Counted from the first letter of the stretch, positions 43,318-52,939 are shown. The stretch is DNA of 64,000 nucleotides from Desulfobulbaceae bacterium (GCA_011391865.1 JAABPV010000087.1:1-64000); one strand, 5' to 3'. Numbers and translations are program-made. Notes: generated from the sequence alone by a model not told the origin.

Positions 43318-44517
43318 TTACCCAAAGAGGCTGGTGAAAATCTTATAGCCGCCCATGAAGGTGCCGAGCGATGCGCCGAAGCCGGGCAGCAGAAAGGCGA
43401 GGAAGACGCGCAGGAGGCGATTCCGGCACCAGCCGCGCAGGGTGGTGATGTCGGCGGCCACGGTCTCGAATTCTTTGACCACCGGCGGCTGGACCATGAC
43501 TTGGACAAAGGCGCAGACATGGCCAACGCCGATCACCGGACTGAGCGTGGTGAAGGGCGCGGCGACAAAGGCGGCAAGAATGGTCGCCGGATGGGACAGG
43601 GCCATGATTGCGCCAGCAGCGGCGGGCAGGCCGGTGGCCAGCACCCAGAAGAGGACGTTGGCTCCGGCCTCGCCCAAGCCCTGCTGCCAAGCGATCACCG
43701 CGATAGACAGCACAATCGCTGCCGGAACCGACCAGCCCACGACGTGCCAGACTTTGCCCACCGGCGGAATGGTGCTGATTTCCGCCATTCTGCCGCTGTT
43801 GTCCTCCTGCATGGCCCGCGTGATCCCGGCCATGTGCCCGGCCCCGACCACCGCAACCACCCGTCTGCCCGCCGCCGCCTTGATTTTCTCAGCCATGAAG
43901 ATGTCGCGCTCGTCGATCAAGGCGGCCTTGGCCGCAGGCATGGCCTTGCCGACCTCGTCCATCAGCTCGGAGAGCACGTCCTTCTGGCGCAACTCGGCCA
44001 GCTTCTCCTCGGTCAGCTCGGTCTCGTCAAAAAGCGAGCTGATCAGCGCGGCCACCAAGTAGCCTTTCTTCCACAAAGATGTGGCCTTCCAAGCCCGGCG
44101 GAGGGTGATCCGCACGTCGCGGTCGCACAACTCCATCGGGATGCCGTGCCGCTCCGCTGTTTTTGCTGCTGTCAGCAGCTCGGTGCCTGGCTGCACACCG
44201 AGCTTGCCGCCGAGTTTTTTCTGGTAGGAGGCCAGCACCAGATTGACCATCAAGGTGGAAAGCTGCTGCTTTTTGATGATCTGCTTGAGATCGAGATTTT
44301 CCCAGTGCTGCGGCTTGGACAGGGCGTTGTAACGCTTCTCATCCAGCTCGATGCAGACCGTGTCAGGCCGTTCCTGCTCAATGATTTCTTCAACGAGGTC
44401 AGCGGACTGCCGGGAAATATGCGCCGTGCCGACCAAGAGGACGGTCTGGCCGCTGTCGCGGCGGATCACCGCCACGTCGTCGGAATAGCTGCGGGAAGGA
44501 AAGGCGGTGTCAGTCAT
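43318..44517 (-). CDS. TraB/PrgY-family membrane protein
   Basis: A 399-residue protein of the TraB/PrgY (pheromone shutdown/TIKI-like) family. The start at 44517 (MTDTAFPSRSY) is chosen over a longer frame that runs through a repeat. The N-terminal domain has the family motifs LLVGTAHIS and CIELDEKRYNAL, and later VVAVVGAGHMAG with conserved Gly-His. The C-terminal ~130 residues hold about four transmembrane helices. Related domains are thought to be metalloproteases; the precise role in bacteria is unclear. Confidence 0.88.
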   Translation of the reverse strand: MTDTAFPSRSYSDDVAVIRRDSGQTVLLVGTAHISRQSADLVEEIIEQERPDTVCIELDEKRYNALSKPQHWENLDLKQIIKKQQLSTLMVNLVLASYQKKLGGKLGVQPGTELLTAAKTAERHGIPMELCDRDVRITLRRAWKATSLWKKGYLVAALISSLFDETELTEEKLAELRQKDVLSELMDEVGKAMPAAKAALIDERDIFMAEKIKAAAGRRVVAVVGAGHMAGITRAMQEDNSGRMAEISTIPPVGKVWHVVGWSVPAAIVLSIAVIAWQQGLGEAGANVLFWVLATGLPAAAGAIMALSHPATILAAFVAAPFTTLSPVIGVGHVCAFVQVMVQPPVVKEFETVAADITTLRGWCRNRLLRVFLAFLLPGFGASLGTFMGGYKIFTSLFG

Positions 44518-44585
44518 GATAGGTCGTGTGAAAAGAAAACTTGGGGCTGTTTCTGCCGGAAACGTCAAGCGAAGCCCCGCTGTCT

Positions 44586-44626
44586 GAGCGGAGCCGAAGA
44601 CGGCGGTGGTGGTTTCGGCTTCGCTC
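44586..44626. repeat. REP-like hairpin, copy 2
   Basis: GAGCGGAGCCGAA / TTCGGCTTCGCTC (12 of 13 pair) with a 15-nt loop, and an outer pair CGGTGGT/ACCACCG. Same family as 14805-14842. It fills the space between the TraB-family and Sel1 genes. Confidence 0.75.
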
Positions 44627-44640
44627 AACCACCGTTCGGC

Positions 44641-46209
44641 TCAGGCTCCGGCAAAGGATTCCTGAAGCTGGCGGAAGTAATCGCGGGCCTTGGCCTTCTG
44701 CGCGGCGGGCAGGCGGGCATCCAAGTCCTGCCGTTGCAGCTTGGCCTGCTGCCTCTCCTCCTCGCTCAGGCCGTTGTCATGGCTGGCAGCCACGGACAGC
44801 CACGCATGGGCAAGAGCATGATCCTGCGGGCAGCCCCGGCCTTGCAGGCAGCAGGCCGCCGCTTCTAATTGAGCCGGGCCATAGTCTAACTGGGCGGCGT
44901 AGAGCAGCCATTCAAAACTGAGCTGGGCATCTTGGGACACCGCCTCGCCAGCCCCGTCGCGGCAGATCATCGCCAAAGCGTGAGCTGCCGGGCCGTGGCC
45001 GAGATTGGCGGCCTCAGTCAGCCACGTCACTGCTTCGGCAATGCTTTGCTCGACTTCCCATTCAGGATCGCCGCTGAGGTAAATCTGCGCGGCCTCCATT
45101 TGCGCCTCGGCCTCGCCTGCCTCGGCCCGCTGAAGAATCAGCTCAAAGGCACTGGGGCGCAGCTCGGTCTCGCCGCAGAGGGCTTGCAAATGCTTCCGGT
45201 AGCAGAGCAGCTCCTCCAGCGTGATCGGCAGCAGGCCCATGAACACAGCCGGGCGACTGAGGAAGCTGTCCGCGCTGAGGGAGGCGTGGGTAAAATCTTG
45301 GCCTGCCTGCGCCAGCAGCCGAGCTGGATTGGTCTTTTTCGGCGGCTGCTCGAAGCGGGCCGGGCAGATCAGCAGCTGCACCCCGTTCTTGTCCTTCAGC
45401 GCCGCCTTGCAGACCGCCCAGCCGTCCTCCATCTCGCGGACATAAATTCCACCCGTAAGAATCTGATACTCCTCCTGCGCCTGCTCGCCGGGCTGCACAA
45501 GGCCGATGCCCTGCTGGACGAGCCGGTTCAGCCAGTAGCGGGCTTTCTTGCTGTCTCTGGGCAGTGCCGCGCCGAGCAGATAGCGGTCGGCCAAAGCGGC
45601 CATCGCATTGCGGTCGTCGCGCCAAGCCGCGTAGGAGCCAGCCTTGCGCAGCCACGGCGGTGCGCTCTCGCTCAGGCAGTCGTAAATGGAATCCACATAC
45701 AGCCGCCAGCCGTGGAAATCTTCGTCGGTCAGAGGGCTGTCAGCGAGATGAATGCTGTTGACGGCAAAGGACTGGGCCGGAATGGGCAGATGCGCCGCGC
45801 CGAAGGAGCCGTCAATGGCATCCACGTCCAGATGCAGCTCTTCCTCCTCAAGCTGCTCAGGAATCTGGAGGAAACGTCCGGCGTAGCGGAGGATATGCAC
45901 CATGCCGTCCTCGGCGTGCACGACCTTGACCAAGCGGTACATGCCGCCGTTGCGCTCCTGCATGGCGTAGATGCCGCCGGGCTGCGGCAGGGGCGCAGGC
46001 TTGGCCGTCTCCGCCGCTGCTGCCGGGCTGAACGCCATATCCGGCGCAGACGCGGGCGGCAGCTCCGCGTTGATTTTGATGCTGTCCAGCACCGCGCAGT
46101 TCATATCTCCGCCGTCTTCTTCATGGCGGAATGAGACGGCCTCCAGCCGCCTGCGCCGGTCATCTGCGCCGGAATCTGCCAGTCTTTTGAGAAAATCGAA
46201 AAAAGCCAT
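44641..46209 (-). CDS. Sel1-repeat protein
   Basis: A ~522-residue protein. Start set at 46209 (MAFFDFLKRLAD); a longer start at 46236 is possible and neither has a clear ribosome site. Residues ~30-330 are of unknown fold (LRYAGRFLQIPEQ and other beta-like segments). The C-terminal ~190 residues contain several Sel1-type helical repeats (AEAGEAEAQMEAAQIYLSGD; AVTWLTEAANLGHGPAAHALAMI; SFEWLLYAAQLDYGPAQLEAA; ALAHAWLSVAASH). No signal peptide. Sel1 proteins are adaptors; a specific partner cannot be named. Confidence 0.75.
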   Translation of the reverse strand: MAFFDFLKRLADSGADDRRRRLEAVSFRHEEDGGDMNCAVLDSIKINAELPPASAPDMAFSPAAAAETAKPAPLPQPGGIYAMQERNGGMYRLVKVVHAEDGMVHILRYAGRFLQIPEQLEEEELHLDVDAIDGSFGAAHLPIPAQSFAVNSIHLADSPLTDEDFHGWRLYVDSIYDCLSESAPPWLRKAGSYAAWRDDRNAMAALADRYLLGAALPRDSKKARYWLNRLVQQGIGLVQPGEQAQEEYQILTGGIYVREMEDGWAVCKAALKDKNGVQLLICPARFEQPPKKTNPARLLAQAGQDFTHASLSADSFLSRPAVFMGLLPITLEELLCYRKHLQALCGETELRPSAFELILQRAEAGEAEAQMEAAQIYLSGDPEWEVEQSIAEAVTWLTEAANLGHGPAAHALAMICRDGAGEAVSQDAQLSFEWLLYAAQLDYGPAQLEAAACCLQGRGCPQDHALAHAWLSVAASHDNGLSEEERQQAKLQRQDLDARLPAAQKAKARDYFRQLQESFAGA

Positions 46210-46377
46210 GCCCAGAGCGTGCGGTGGAAGTTGCAATGTGTTCAGCGCGGAAGTATATATGATTTCTGAACAGTGTAGGTCGAAAAGCGGCGCGTGTCAA
46301 TTGCTCTGGCAGTCTTCCTGCTGGAACCGAACAGCGTTCCCGGTTTTGAGTGCCGGGGCATGAAGGAGAGAAGAACG

Positions 46378-47403
46378 ATGAATCAGACTGTTGGCGGCGG
46401 CGCAGCCCCGGAACAGAACCTGTCAGTTGCGGAAATCAGCCGGGCGGTGCGCGACAGCTCGGCCTGGGCCGGGCTGCTGAAAAATGAGATGGCCAAGCGC
46501 ATAGTCGGCCAAGAGCGGCTGGTTGAGCGGCTTTTGATCGGCCTGCTCACCGGCGGGCACATTCTGCTGGAGGGACTGCCCGGCCTAGCGAAAACCTTGG
46601 CGGTGAAGACGCTGGCCGCCGCTGTCTCGGCCAGCTTCCGCCGCATTCAGTTCACCCCGGACATGCTGCCTGCGGATATTATTGGCACGGAGATTTATAA
46701 CCCCAGAGACACCAGCTTTGTCGTCAAGCAGGGGCCGATCTTCGCCTCGCTCATCCTTGCCGACGAGATCAACCGCGCTCCGTCCAAGGTGCAGTCGGCC
46801 CTGTTGGAGGCGATGCAGGAGCGGCAGGTGACGATCGGCGAAAGCACCTTTCCGCTGCCTGAGCTGTTTCTCGTGCTGGCGACGCAGAACCCGATTGAAC
46901 AGGAAGGCACTTACCCGCTGCCGGAAGCGCAGGTGGACCGCTTCATGCTCAAGGTCAAAGTCGGCTATCCGACCCGCGAGGAGGAGCGGCGCATCCTTGA
47001 TCTCCTCGATCATGCCGACGACAAAGCGGCCATGCCGCCGATCCTCGCGCCGGAGGAGATATTGGCCGCCCGCAAGATAGTAGACAGCATTTATGTGGAC
47101 GAGCGGATCAAAGACTACATCGTCGAGCTGATCTGTAGCACCCGCGAGCCGTCCGGCCCCAACGCGGGAATGCGCGGCTACATCGAAACCGGGGCCTCGC
47201 CCAGAGCGACCATCAACCTGAAAGCTGCGGCCCGCGCCTTGGCCTATCTCAACGGGCGCGGCTACGTCATCCCGGATGACATCAAGAACTGCGCCCCGGA
47301 CGTGCTCCGCCACCGCATCCGCATCAGCTACGAGGCTGAAGCCGAGGGCATCAGCAGCGAGGACATCATCCGCCGCCTGCTGGAAACCGTGCCGGTGCCG
47401 TGA
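46378..47403 (+). CDS. MoxR-family AAA+ ATPase
   Basis: A 341-residue MoxR ATPase. The start at 46378 follows AAGGAGAG. Walker A is EGLPGLAKTL, Walker B LILADEINRAPSK, sensor 1 LATQNPIEQEGTYPLPEAQVDRF, all canonical. MoxR proteins act as chaperones for maturation of VWA-domain partners, which are encoded downstream (DUF58 at 47461 and VWA at 49390). A 28-bp palindrome lies in the gap to the DUF58 gene. Confidence 0.94.
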   Translation: MNQTVGGGAAPEQNLSVAEISRAVRDSSAWAGLLKNEMAKRIVGQERLVERLLIGLLTGGHILLEGLPGLAKTLAVKTLAAAVSASFRRIQFTPDMLPADIIGTEIYNPRDTSFVVKQGPIFASLILADEINRAPSKVQSALLEAMQERQVTIGESTFPLPELFLVLATQNPIEQEGTYPLPEAQVDRFMLKVKVGYPTREEERRILDLLDHADDKAAMPPILAPEEILAARKIVDSIYVDERIKDYIVELICSTREPSGPNAGMRGYIETGASPRATINLKAAARALAYLNGRGYVIPDDIKNCAPDVLRHRIRISYEAEAEGISSEDIIRRLLETVPVP

Positions 47404-47416
47404 TCATCCACCCAAC

Positions 47417-47444
47417 GTAAGGGCAATTCATGAATTGCCCTTAC
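47417..47444. repeat. Perfect 28-bp palindrome
   Basis: GTAAGGGCAATTCA followed by its exact reverse complement, with no loop. It fills most of the 57-bp space between moxR and the DUF58 gene. The sequence type (GTA-GGGCAATTCATGAATTGCCC-TAC) is a widespread mobile palindromic repeat in bacterial genomes as far as I know. Confidence 0.9.
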
Positions 47445-47460
47445 AAAACTCGGCCAATCT

Positions 47461-48375
47461 ATGGAAACAGCGGCGGTCAGGGAAATTCTAAAAAAGGTGC
47501 GCCAGATCGAAGTGCGCACCCGGCGGATGGCGGACAGCAGCCTCGCGGGCAGCTATCATTCCGTTTTCAAGGGCCGGGGCATGAATTTCGACGAGGTGCG
47601 CGAATACGTGCCGGGCGACGAAATCCGGGCCATTGACTGGAACGTCACTGCCCGCACCGGCGTGCCGCACGTGAAGAAGTTCACCGAAGAGCGCGAGCTG
47701 ACCATCATGCTCCTGATTGATCTGAGCGCGTCAGGCGGCTTCGGCTCCGGCAGTCAGTCCAAGCGCGAAGTTATGGCCGAGCTGGCCGCTGTGCTGGCGT
47801 TTTCCGCCGTGCGCAACAGCGACAAGGTAGGCCTGCTCCTCTTTTCCGACTTCGCCGAGCTGTTCATTCCCGCAGGCAAAGGCCGCAGCCACATCCTGCG
47901 GGTGATCCGGGAAATACTCTTTTTTCAGCCGCAGGGCAAAGGCACGAGCATCGGCGGCGCACTGGATTTCTTCAGCCGGGTGGCGAAAAGGAAATGCGTG
48001 ACTTTCCTCATTTCTGATTTCTGCCTGCCCGGCGAGTTTGACGACGCGCTGCAAGAGCTGCGGCCCAAGCTGCAAGCCGCAGCGCGCCGCCACGACCTTA
48101 TTGCGGTTTCCGTCACTGACCCGCGTGAGCTGGAGCTGCCGGATACGGGCTGGATCACCTTGGAGGACGCGGAAAGCGGCGAGCAGATTCTCCTCAACAC
48201 TTCGGACGAATGGACGCGGCGGGCCTACGCCAATCTGACCGGCGACCAGCGGGAACGCTTCGCCCGCGCCCTGCGCGGCATGGGCGTTGATCTGCTCCAG
48301 CTTTCCACCGGCACGCCCTATCTTGCTCCGTTGATGGGCTTTTTCCGCGCCCGCAGCCGGAGGCAGTCGCGATGA
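47461..48375 (+). CDS. DUF58 domain protein (VWA-like)
   Basis: A 304-residue protein of the DUF58 family, usual companion of MoxR. The signature GRGMNFDEVREYVPGDEIRAIDWNVTAR is present, followed by a VWA-like fold (MLLIDLSASGGFGS as the MIDAS-type loop). Cytoplasmic. It overlaps the next gene by 4 nt. The unit probably helps assemble or stabilise envelope or redox complexes. Confidence 0.92.
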   Translation: METAAVREILKKVRQIEVRTRRMADSSLAGSYHSVFKGRGMNFDEVREYVPGDEIRAIDWNVTARTGVPHVKKFTEERELTIMLLIDLSASGGFGSGSQSKREVMAELAAVLAFSAVRNSDKVGLLLFSDFAELFIPAGKGRSHILRVIREILFFQPQGKGTSIGGALDFFSRVAKRKCVTFLISDFCLPGEFDDALQELRPKLQAAARRHDLIAVSVTDPRELELPDTGWITLEDAESGEQILLNTSDEWTRRAYANLTGDQRERFARALRGMGVDLLQLSTGTPYLAPLMGFFRARSRRQSR

Positions 48376-48965
48376 GCCGCCGCGTTATACTGCTCTTCTT
48401 CCTGCTCCTGCCCGCGCCGCTTCTGGCGCAGCAGCCCGGCCCGCCGCTGCACGACGAGCTGGCGGCAGTGGAAATAGAACCGCCGCTGCCTCTGCCGGAG
48501 CCTCAGCCGCGCTGGCCAATTGCAGCAGGAGCCGCGCTGCTGCTCGGCGGCGGTCTGCTTGCGCTCTATCTGCGGAAAAGAAAGCAGAAGCCACTGCCTG
48601 CGCCGCTGGCTCATGAAACCGCCCTGCTCCGGCTGACGCAGGCGGACGGCTTGATTGACTCGCACGACTGCGCCGCCTTTGCCGCGCTCTTTGATCAGAC
48701 CCTGCGCCGCTATTTGGAGGAACGCTTCCGCCTTGCCGCCTCCCGGCAGACCGCTGGCGAGCTGATCCGTTTGCTGGCTGATTCTGAAGAAAAACAGCTC
48801 CAGGCGCATTCCGAACAGCTGCAAACCTGGCTTACGCTTTGTGAGGCGGCGAAATTTGCCGGAGCCGCGCTAAACAAGGCAGATATGGCGGAATTGACAG
48901 CGCAGCTCCGCGCTTTTGTTGAAGCGACGAAAGAAACCTTGCCGCGTTCGGCAGTGCCGCGCTGA
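48372..48965 (+). CDS. Small signal-anchored DUF4381-like protein of the Bat cluster
   Basis: A 197-residue protein. Residues 1-19 are a signal peptide (MSRRVILLFFLLLPAPLLAQ), then a Pro-rich stretch, one transmembrane helix (~55-75, AAGAALLLGGGLLALYL) and a cytoplasmic helical domain (~85-190, DQTLRRYLEERF..., TAGELIRLLADSE). This layout matches the small membrane protein commonly found between DUF58 and VWA genes. 4-nt overlap with DUF58. Confidence 0.75.
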   Translation: MSRRVILLFFLLLPAPLLAQQPGPPLHDELAAVEIEPPLPLPEPQPRWPIAAGAALLLGGGLLALYLRKRKQKPLPAPLAHETALLRLTQADGLIDSHDCAAFAALFDQTLRRYLEERFRLAASRQTAGELIRLLADSEEKQLQAHSEQLQTWLTLCEAAKFAGAALNKADMAELTAQLRAFVEATKETLPRSAVPR

Positions 48966-49160
48966 TTGCATCGGCAAGGCAATGCAGTCAGCGTCACCTT
49001 GATGACTGCGTCGGCAGGCCGCTGCCGAGATTTTCGAGCTGCCGCGTTCGGCATTGAGGCAATTCTGAGCGCATTGCCTCGATGATCTCGGCAGCAAGGC
49101 GATGCGGAGCTTTTCGAGCCGCTGACTTCATCGGCACGGCAACGCTGGACTCTTCGCCTC
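48966..49160. repeat. Degenerate GC-rich repeat tract, ~20-bp spacing
   Basis: TCGGCA recurs at 48971, 49011, 49048, 49088 and 49131 (spacings 40, 37, 40, 43), with related TGCCGA/GCCTCGATGAT elements between them. It looks like an old array of ~20-bp alternating-orientation units. It occupies the 424-bp gap that separates the VWA gene from the rest of the Bat cluster; beyond 49160 I see no gene in the gap. Confidence 0.55.
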
Positions 49161-49389
49161 GTTGATACAGTCAGTGTGCCGCCGCCTCGCGCTGCATGAC
49201 GCGGCGCGGCGCAGTTGCGCAATGACCGGCGGATCAAGGCGAAAAGTTTTTCGCTGATACAGGCCGCGCCGTTTGGTGCCGCAGCAAAAGATTTTTTGCC
49301 GCTGCACATGCAAGAAGCCTGCTGCGCGGCGCGTCATGCTGAAAACTTCCGCGCCGCGCATTGTTGGCAGTTTATCTGCAAAAGGTATT

Positions 49390-50385
49390 ATGAACAGCTT
49401 CCGTTTCGATGAACCGCAGCTTCTCTGGCTGCTGCTGCTCCTGCCGGTTCTGGCTTTGCTCCGCAGCAAAGGCGGCCCGGCTCCGTCCCTGCTTTTCTCT
49501 TCGGTCTCGGCGGTGCGGGCCATCGCCGGGAGCCGCAAGGTCAGGCCGGGCGGGCTGCTGGCTTGGCTGCGGCTGGCTGCGCTTGGCCTGCTGATCATCG
49601 GCCTGGCCCGCCCGCAGTGGGGCCGCACCAGCACCGAGGTGGAGGCTTCCGGCATTGACATCCTGCTGGCCGTGGACATCTCCGGCTCAATGAAGGCACT
49701 GGATTTCAGCCTCAACGGCAGGCAGGCCAACCGCTTGGATGTGGTCAAGTCGGTGGTGGCCAAATTCATTACTGAGCGGCCCAACGACCGCATCGGGCTG
49801 GTGGCCTTCGCAGGCAGGCCGTATCTGGTCTGTCCGCTGACTCTTGATCACGACTGGCTGCGGCAGCGGCTGCATTCGCTGCGCAGCGGCATGATTGAGG
49901 ACGGCACCGCCATCGGCTCGGCCATTGCTTCCGGCGTGAACCGCCTGCGCGATCAGCAGGCCAAGTCGCGCATCCTCATCCTGCTTACGGACGGCGTGAA
50001 CAATGCGGGCAAGATCGCGCCGCTCACAGCGGCGGAAGCGGCTGCGGCGATGCAAATCAAGGTCTATGCTGTCGGCGTTGGCAAGCACGGCGTGGCGCCG
50101 CTGCCGGTGGAAGATCAATTTGGCAGAACTCGGATGGTTCAGGCCGCAGTGGATATCGACGAGGAGACGCTGACAAAGGTCGCGGCAATGACTAAGGCGA
50201 AATATTTCCGAGCCACGGACACCGCCTCGCTGGCGCGCATCTACGAGGAGATCAACGCGATGGAGACCACCGTTAGAAAAGTACGGCATCTGTCCCAGCA
50301 CAACGAGCTGTTTCCGTGGCTGGCTCTGGCGGCTTTGCTGCTGCTGGCGGCGGAACTGGCTGCATCAAGAAGGCGGCTGCCGTAA
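49390..50385 (+). CDS. batA: VWA-domain membrane protein (BatA-like)
   Basis: A 331-residue BatA-type protein. Start at 49390 (MNSFRFDEPQLLW), the conserved N-terminus; an in-frame longer version is not conserved. There are two N-terminal transmembrane helices, then a von Willebrand A domain with MIDAS D96-x-S98-x-S100 (VDISGSM) and LLTDGVNNAG, and a C-terminal helix (~305-325). It is 424 nt from the moxR-DUF58 genes but same-strand, so functionally linked. BatB and BatE-like TPR genes are not present. Confidence 0.9.
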   Translation: MNSFRFDEPQLLWLLLLLPVLALLRSKGGPAPSLLFSSVSAVRAIAGSRKVRPGGLLAWLRLAALGLLIIGLARPQWGRTSTEVEASGIDILLAVDISGSMKALDFSLNGRQANRLDVVKSVVAKFITERPNDRIGLVAFAGRPYLVCPLTLDHDWLRQRLHSLRSGMIEDGTAIGSAIASGVNRLRDQQAKSRILILLTDGVNNAGKIAPLTAAEAAAAMQIKVYAVGVGKHGVAPLPVEDQFGRTRMVQAAVDIDEETLTKVAAMTKAKYFRATDTASLARIYEEINAMETTVRKVRHLSQHNELFPWLALAALLLLAAELAASRRRLP

Positions 50386-50459
50386 TCGTTCTTTTTGCCG
50401 ATCAATCCTTATGCACACAAAGACGTATTTTTTGAAGAACCGCAAGACCAGCTAAAGCA

Positions 50460-51674
50460 TCAGCCCTTCAGCAGCAGCCGCACCGCATCTAACGCCGCTG
50501 TGGCTGTCATCTCCTGAATTTCGTTCCGGCTGCCAGAGAAACGGCGCAGGCTGGCTTGAGTCGTGTTGTCATGATGCAGGCCGATGTAAACCGTGCCAAC
50601 AGGCTTCTCCGCTGTGCCGCCGTCCGGCCCGGCAATTCCGGTCACCGCAACGGTGACGGCTGCGCCACTGCGCCGGGCTATTCCTGCGGCCATCGCTTCC
50701 GCAACTGCCGCGCTGACCGCGCCATGCTGCCGCAGCAGCTCCGCGTCCACATCCAAGAGGCGTTCTTTGAGCTGATTGGAATAGGCCACCACCCCGCCCG
50801 CAAACCAAGCGGAGCAGCCCGGCACAGCTGTGATTTTCGCGCTGATCAGGCCGCCAGTGCAGGACTCCGCAACCGCGAGCGTCAGCCCGCGCCGCAGCAG
50901 CAGCAGCCCGACCGTTTCGGCCAAGCTCTCCTTGTCCGTGCCGTAGAGATGCCAGCCCAAAGCGGCGCGGATACGCATGTCCGCCTCGGCAAAGAGCGGC
51001 TCCGCGCCGCTGACGGTCAGGCTGACATGCACCTCGCTTTCGACAGGATAATAACCGATGCTGATGCCCTCTTCCTGTTCCAGTAGAAGCAGCCGCCGGT
51101 TGATCTCGCATTCAGGCAGGCCCGTTGTCCGGTACAGCCGCATATGCATCGGGCCGCCGCCTTCGCGCCACGCTGAGAGCCTCGGCAGCACAGCCTCTGT
51201 CAGCAGCTTGACCGCTTGGCCGGGCACGCCGGGCAGGAAAAAGACCGGCACCGAGTCGTGCACGAGCAAGTGGCCGCAGGTGCGCGCTTCCAGATTGAGC
51301 ATCTCCGCGCCCTCAGGCAGCCAAGCCAGCCGTTCCAAGTCCGCTTGGCAGCACACGTCTCCCCAAGGCTGCGCCCGTATCTTTTCCAGAATTTCCGGGC
51401 GCAGCGTGGCGGGCCTTCCCAGTGCCTCGGCGGCGGCTTCATTAGTCAGGTCGTCGCTGGTCGGGCCAAGCCCGCCGGTGACAAGGACAAAATCCGCCCG
51501 CCCAATCGCCCGTTTCAGGGCCTCGCCGATCAGCTGGCGCGTGTCGCTGACAGTGTGCATGGCCAGCACCTTGTGCCCGGCTGCAAAAAGCTGCCGGGCC
51601 GCGAACGCGCTGGTGGTGTTGACAATCCGGCCTGAAGTCAGCTCGTCGCCGACCGCGATGATTTCCCCGATCAT
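50460..51674 (-). CDS. cinA: CinA family protein (nicotinamide-nucleotide amidohydrolase)
   Basis: A 404-residue two-domain CinA. The N-terminal MoaB-like domain has IAVGDELTSGRIVNT and TGGLGPTSDDLT; the C-terminal PncC-type NMN deamidase domain has VAESCTGGLISAKIT and GIAGPDGGTAEKPVGTVYIG. It recycles NMN to nicotinate mononucleotide and may hydrolyse ADP-ribose. Full length. Free-standing between divergent or convergent plus-strand genes. Confidence 0.95.
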   Translation of the reverse strand: MIGEIIAVGDELTSGRIVNTTSAFAARQLFAAGHKVLAMHTVSDTRQLIGEALKRAIGRADFVLVTGGLGPTSDDLTNEAAAEALGRPATLRPEILEKIRAQPWGDVCCQADLERLAWLPEGAEMLNLEARTCGHLLVHDSVPVFFLPGVPGQAVKLLTEAVLPRLSAWREGGGPMHMRLYRTTGLPECEINRRLLLLEQEEGISIGYYPVESEVHVSLTVSGAEPLFAEADMRIRAALGWHLYGTDKESLAETVGLLLLRRGLTLAVAESCTGGLISAKITAVPGCSAWFAGGVVAYSNQLKERLLDVDAELLRQHGAVSAAVAEAMAAGIARRSGAAVTVAVTGIAGPDGGTAEKPVGTVYIGLHHDNTTQASLRRFSGSRNEIQEMTATAALDAVRLLLKG

Positions 51675-51775
51675 TCTTCTGCCTTTCCGTGCGCTTGGTT
51701 GCGGGTTCCTGTTTCAGTCTGTCAGTCTATCATGAAAAAAAGGAAAGGGAAACAGAGAACAAACTGCCGCAGTAT

Positions 51776-51805
51776 TTGACATTGCCAAGGAATCTGTGGT
51801 TCAAT
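51776..51805 (+). promoter_or_regulatory. Candidate promoter of the GYF/AIM24 gene
   Basis: TTGACA (51776-51781), 18-nt spacer, TTCAAT (51800-51805), ~70 nt before the ATG at 51877. Confidence 0.5.
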
Positions 51806-51876
51806 GACCGATGCCGTCGGCGTGTCGGCGCGGAGCTGGCCGCCATGCTTCTCAACACAATGCAGGAGGTGCGATC

Positions 51877-52878
51877 ATGTACAGCTGGCACGTGGCCGTC
51901 AACGGCCAAACCACAGGCCCCTTTTCCCATCAGCAGCTCTTGGCCGGGCTGCGCTCCGGGCAGTTCAGCCGCGCCGCGCTGGTCTGGCGCGAGGGCTTCA
52001 GCGACTGGCAGGCGGTTGAAACTGTGCCGGAGCTGGCCGATCCCGGCTCGGCCGCCACGCAAGCCCCGCCGCCGGTGACAGGCCGCCATGCGCACGAGAT
52101 CGATTACGAAATCTTCGGCCATGAGATGCAGTTTGTCGAGATCGAGCTGGATCCGCAGGAAAGCGTGATCGCCGAAGCAGGCAGCATGATGCACATGACC
52201 GACGGCATCCGCATGGACACGGTCTTTGGCGACGGCTCGACGGCCTCGCAGTCCGGCGGCATATTCGACAAGATGCTCGGCGCGGGCAAGCGGCTGATCA
52301 CCGGCGAGAGCCTGTTCATGACCGTCTTCACCCACACCGGCGCGGGCAAGGGCCGGGCCGCCTTTGCCGCGCCCTATCCCGGCAAAATTATTCCGCTTGA
52401 TCTGAGCAAATACGGCAACCGGATCATCTGCCAGAAGGATGCCTTTCTCTGCGCGGCCAAAGGCGTTGCCGTGGGCATCGCCTTTCAGAAGAAGATCGGC
52501 GTGGCTCTGTTCGGCGGAGAGGGATTCATCATGCAGCGGCTGGACGGCGACGGTCTCTGCTTTGTCCATGCGGGCGGCACGATCGTCGAGCGCGAGCTGG
52601 CTGCCGGGCAGAGCCTGCGGGTGGACACCGGCTGTCTTGTCGCCCTGACTCAGACCGTGCAGTACGACATTGAGTTTGTCGGCAACGTCAAGTCAGCGGT
52701 TTTCGGCGGTGAAGGTTTTTTCTTCGCCACACTGCGCGGGCCGGGCCATGTCTGGCTGCAATCGCTGCCCTTCTCGCGCTTGGCCGGACGCATCTGGGCC
52801 GCAGCCCCGCAGGCGGGCGGCAAAGGCGGCGATGAAGGCTCAGTGCTTGGCGGCTTGGCGAATCTCTTTGAGAAATAA
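51877..52878 (+). CDS. GYF_2 domain plus AIM24 (TIGR00266) protein
   Basis: A 333-residue protein. The start at 51877 follows GCAGGAGG. Residues 1-50 form a GYF_2 domain ([24 protein letters not shown]...[15 protein letters not shown]). Residues ~75-310 are an AIM24/TIGR00266 beta-domain ([25 protein letters not shown]...[14 protein letters not shown]). Cytoplasmic, function unknown; AIM24-like proteins are common in bacteria. The GYF fusion is frequent in this type. Confidence 0.88.
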   Translation: MYSWHVAVNGQTTGPFSHQQLLAGLRSGQFSRAALVWREGFSDWQAVETVPELADPGSAATQAPPPVTGRHAHEIDYEIFGHEMQFVEIELDPQESVIAEAGSMMHMTDGIRMDTVFGDGSTASQSGGIFDKMLGAGKRLITGESLFMTVFTHTGAGKGRAAFAAPYPGKIIPLDLSKYGNRIICQKDAFLCAAKGVAVGIAFQKKIGVALFGGEGFIMQRLDGDGLCFVHAGGTIVERELAAGQSLRVDTGCLVALTQTVQYDIEFVGNVKSAVFGGEGFFFATLRGPGHVWLQSLPFSRLAGRIWAAAPQAGGKGGDEGSVLGGLANLFEK

Positions 52879-52939
52879 GCCGCCGCCGTTTTCTTTCCCT
52901 AGCAGGGAGGCAACCTCTCCTGCGCAGCCTCCACAGCCA

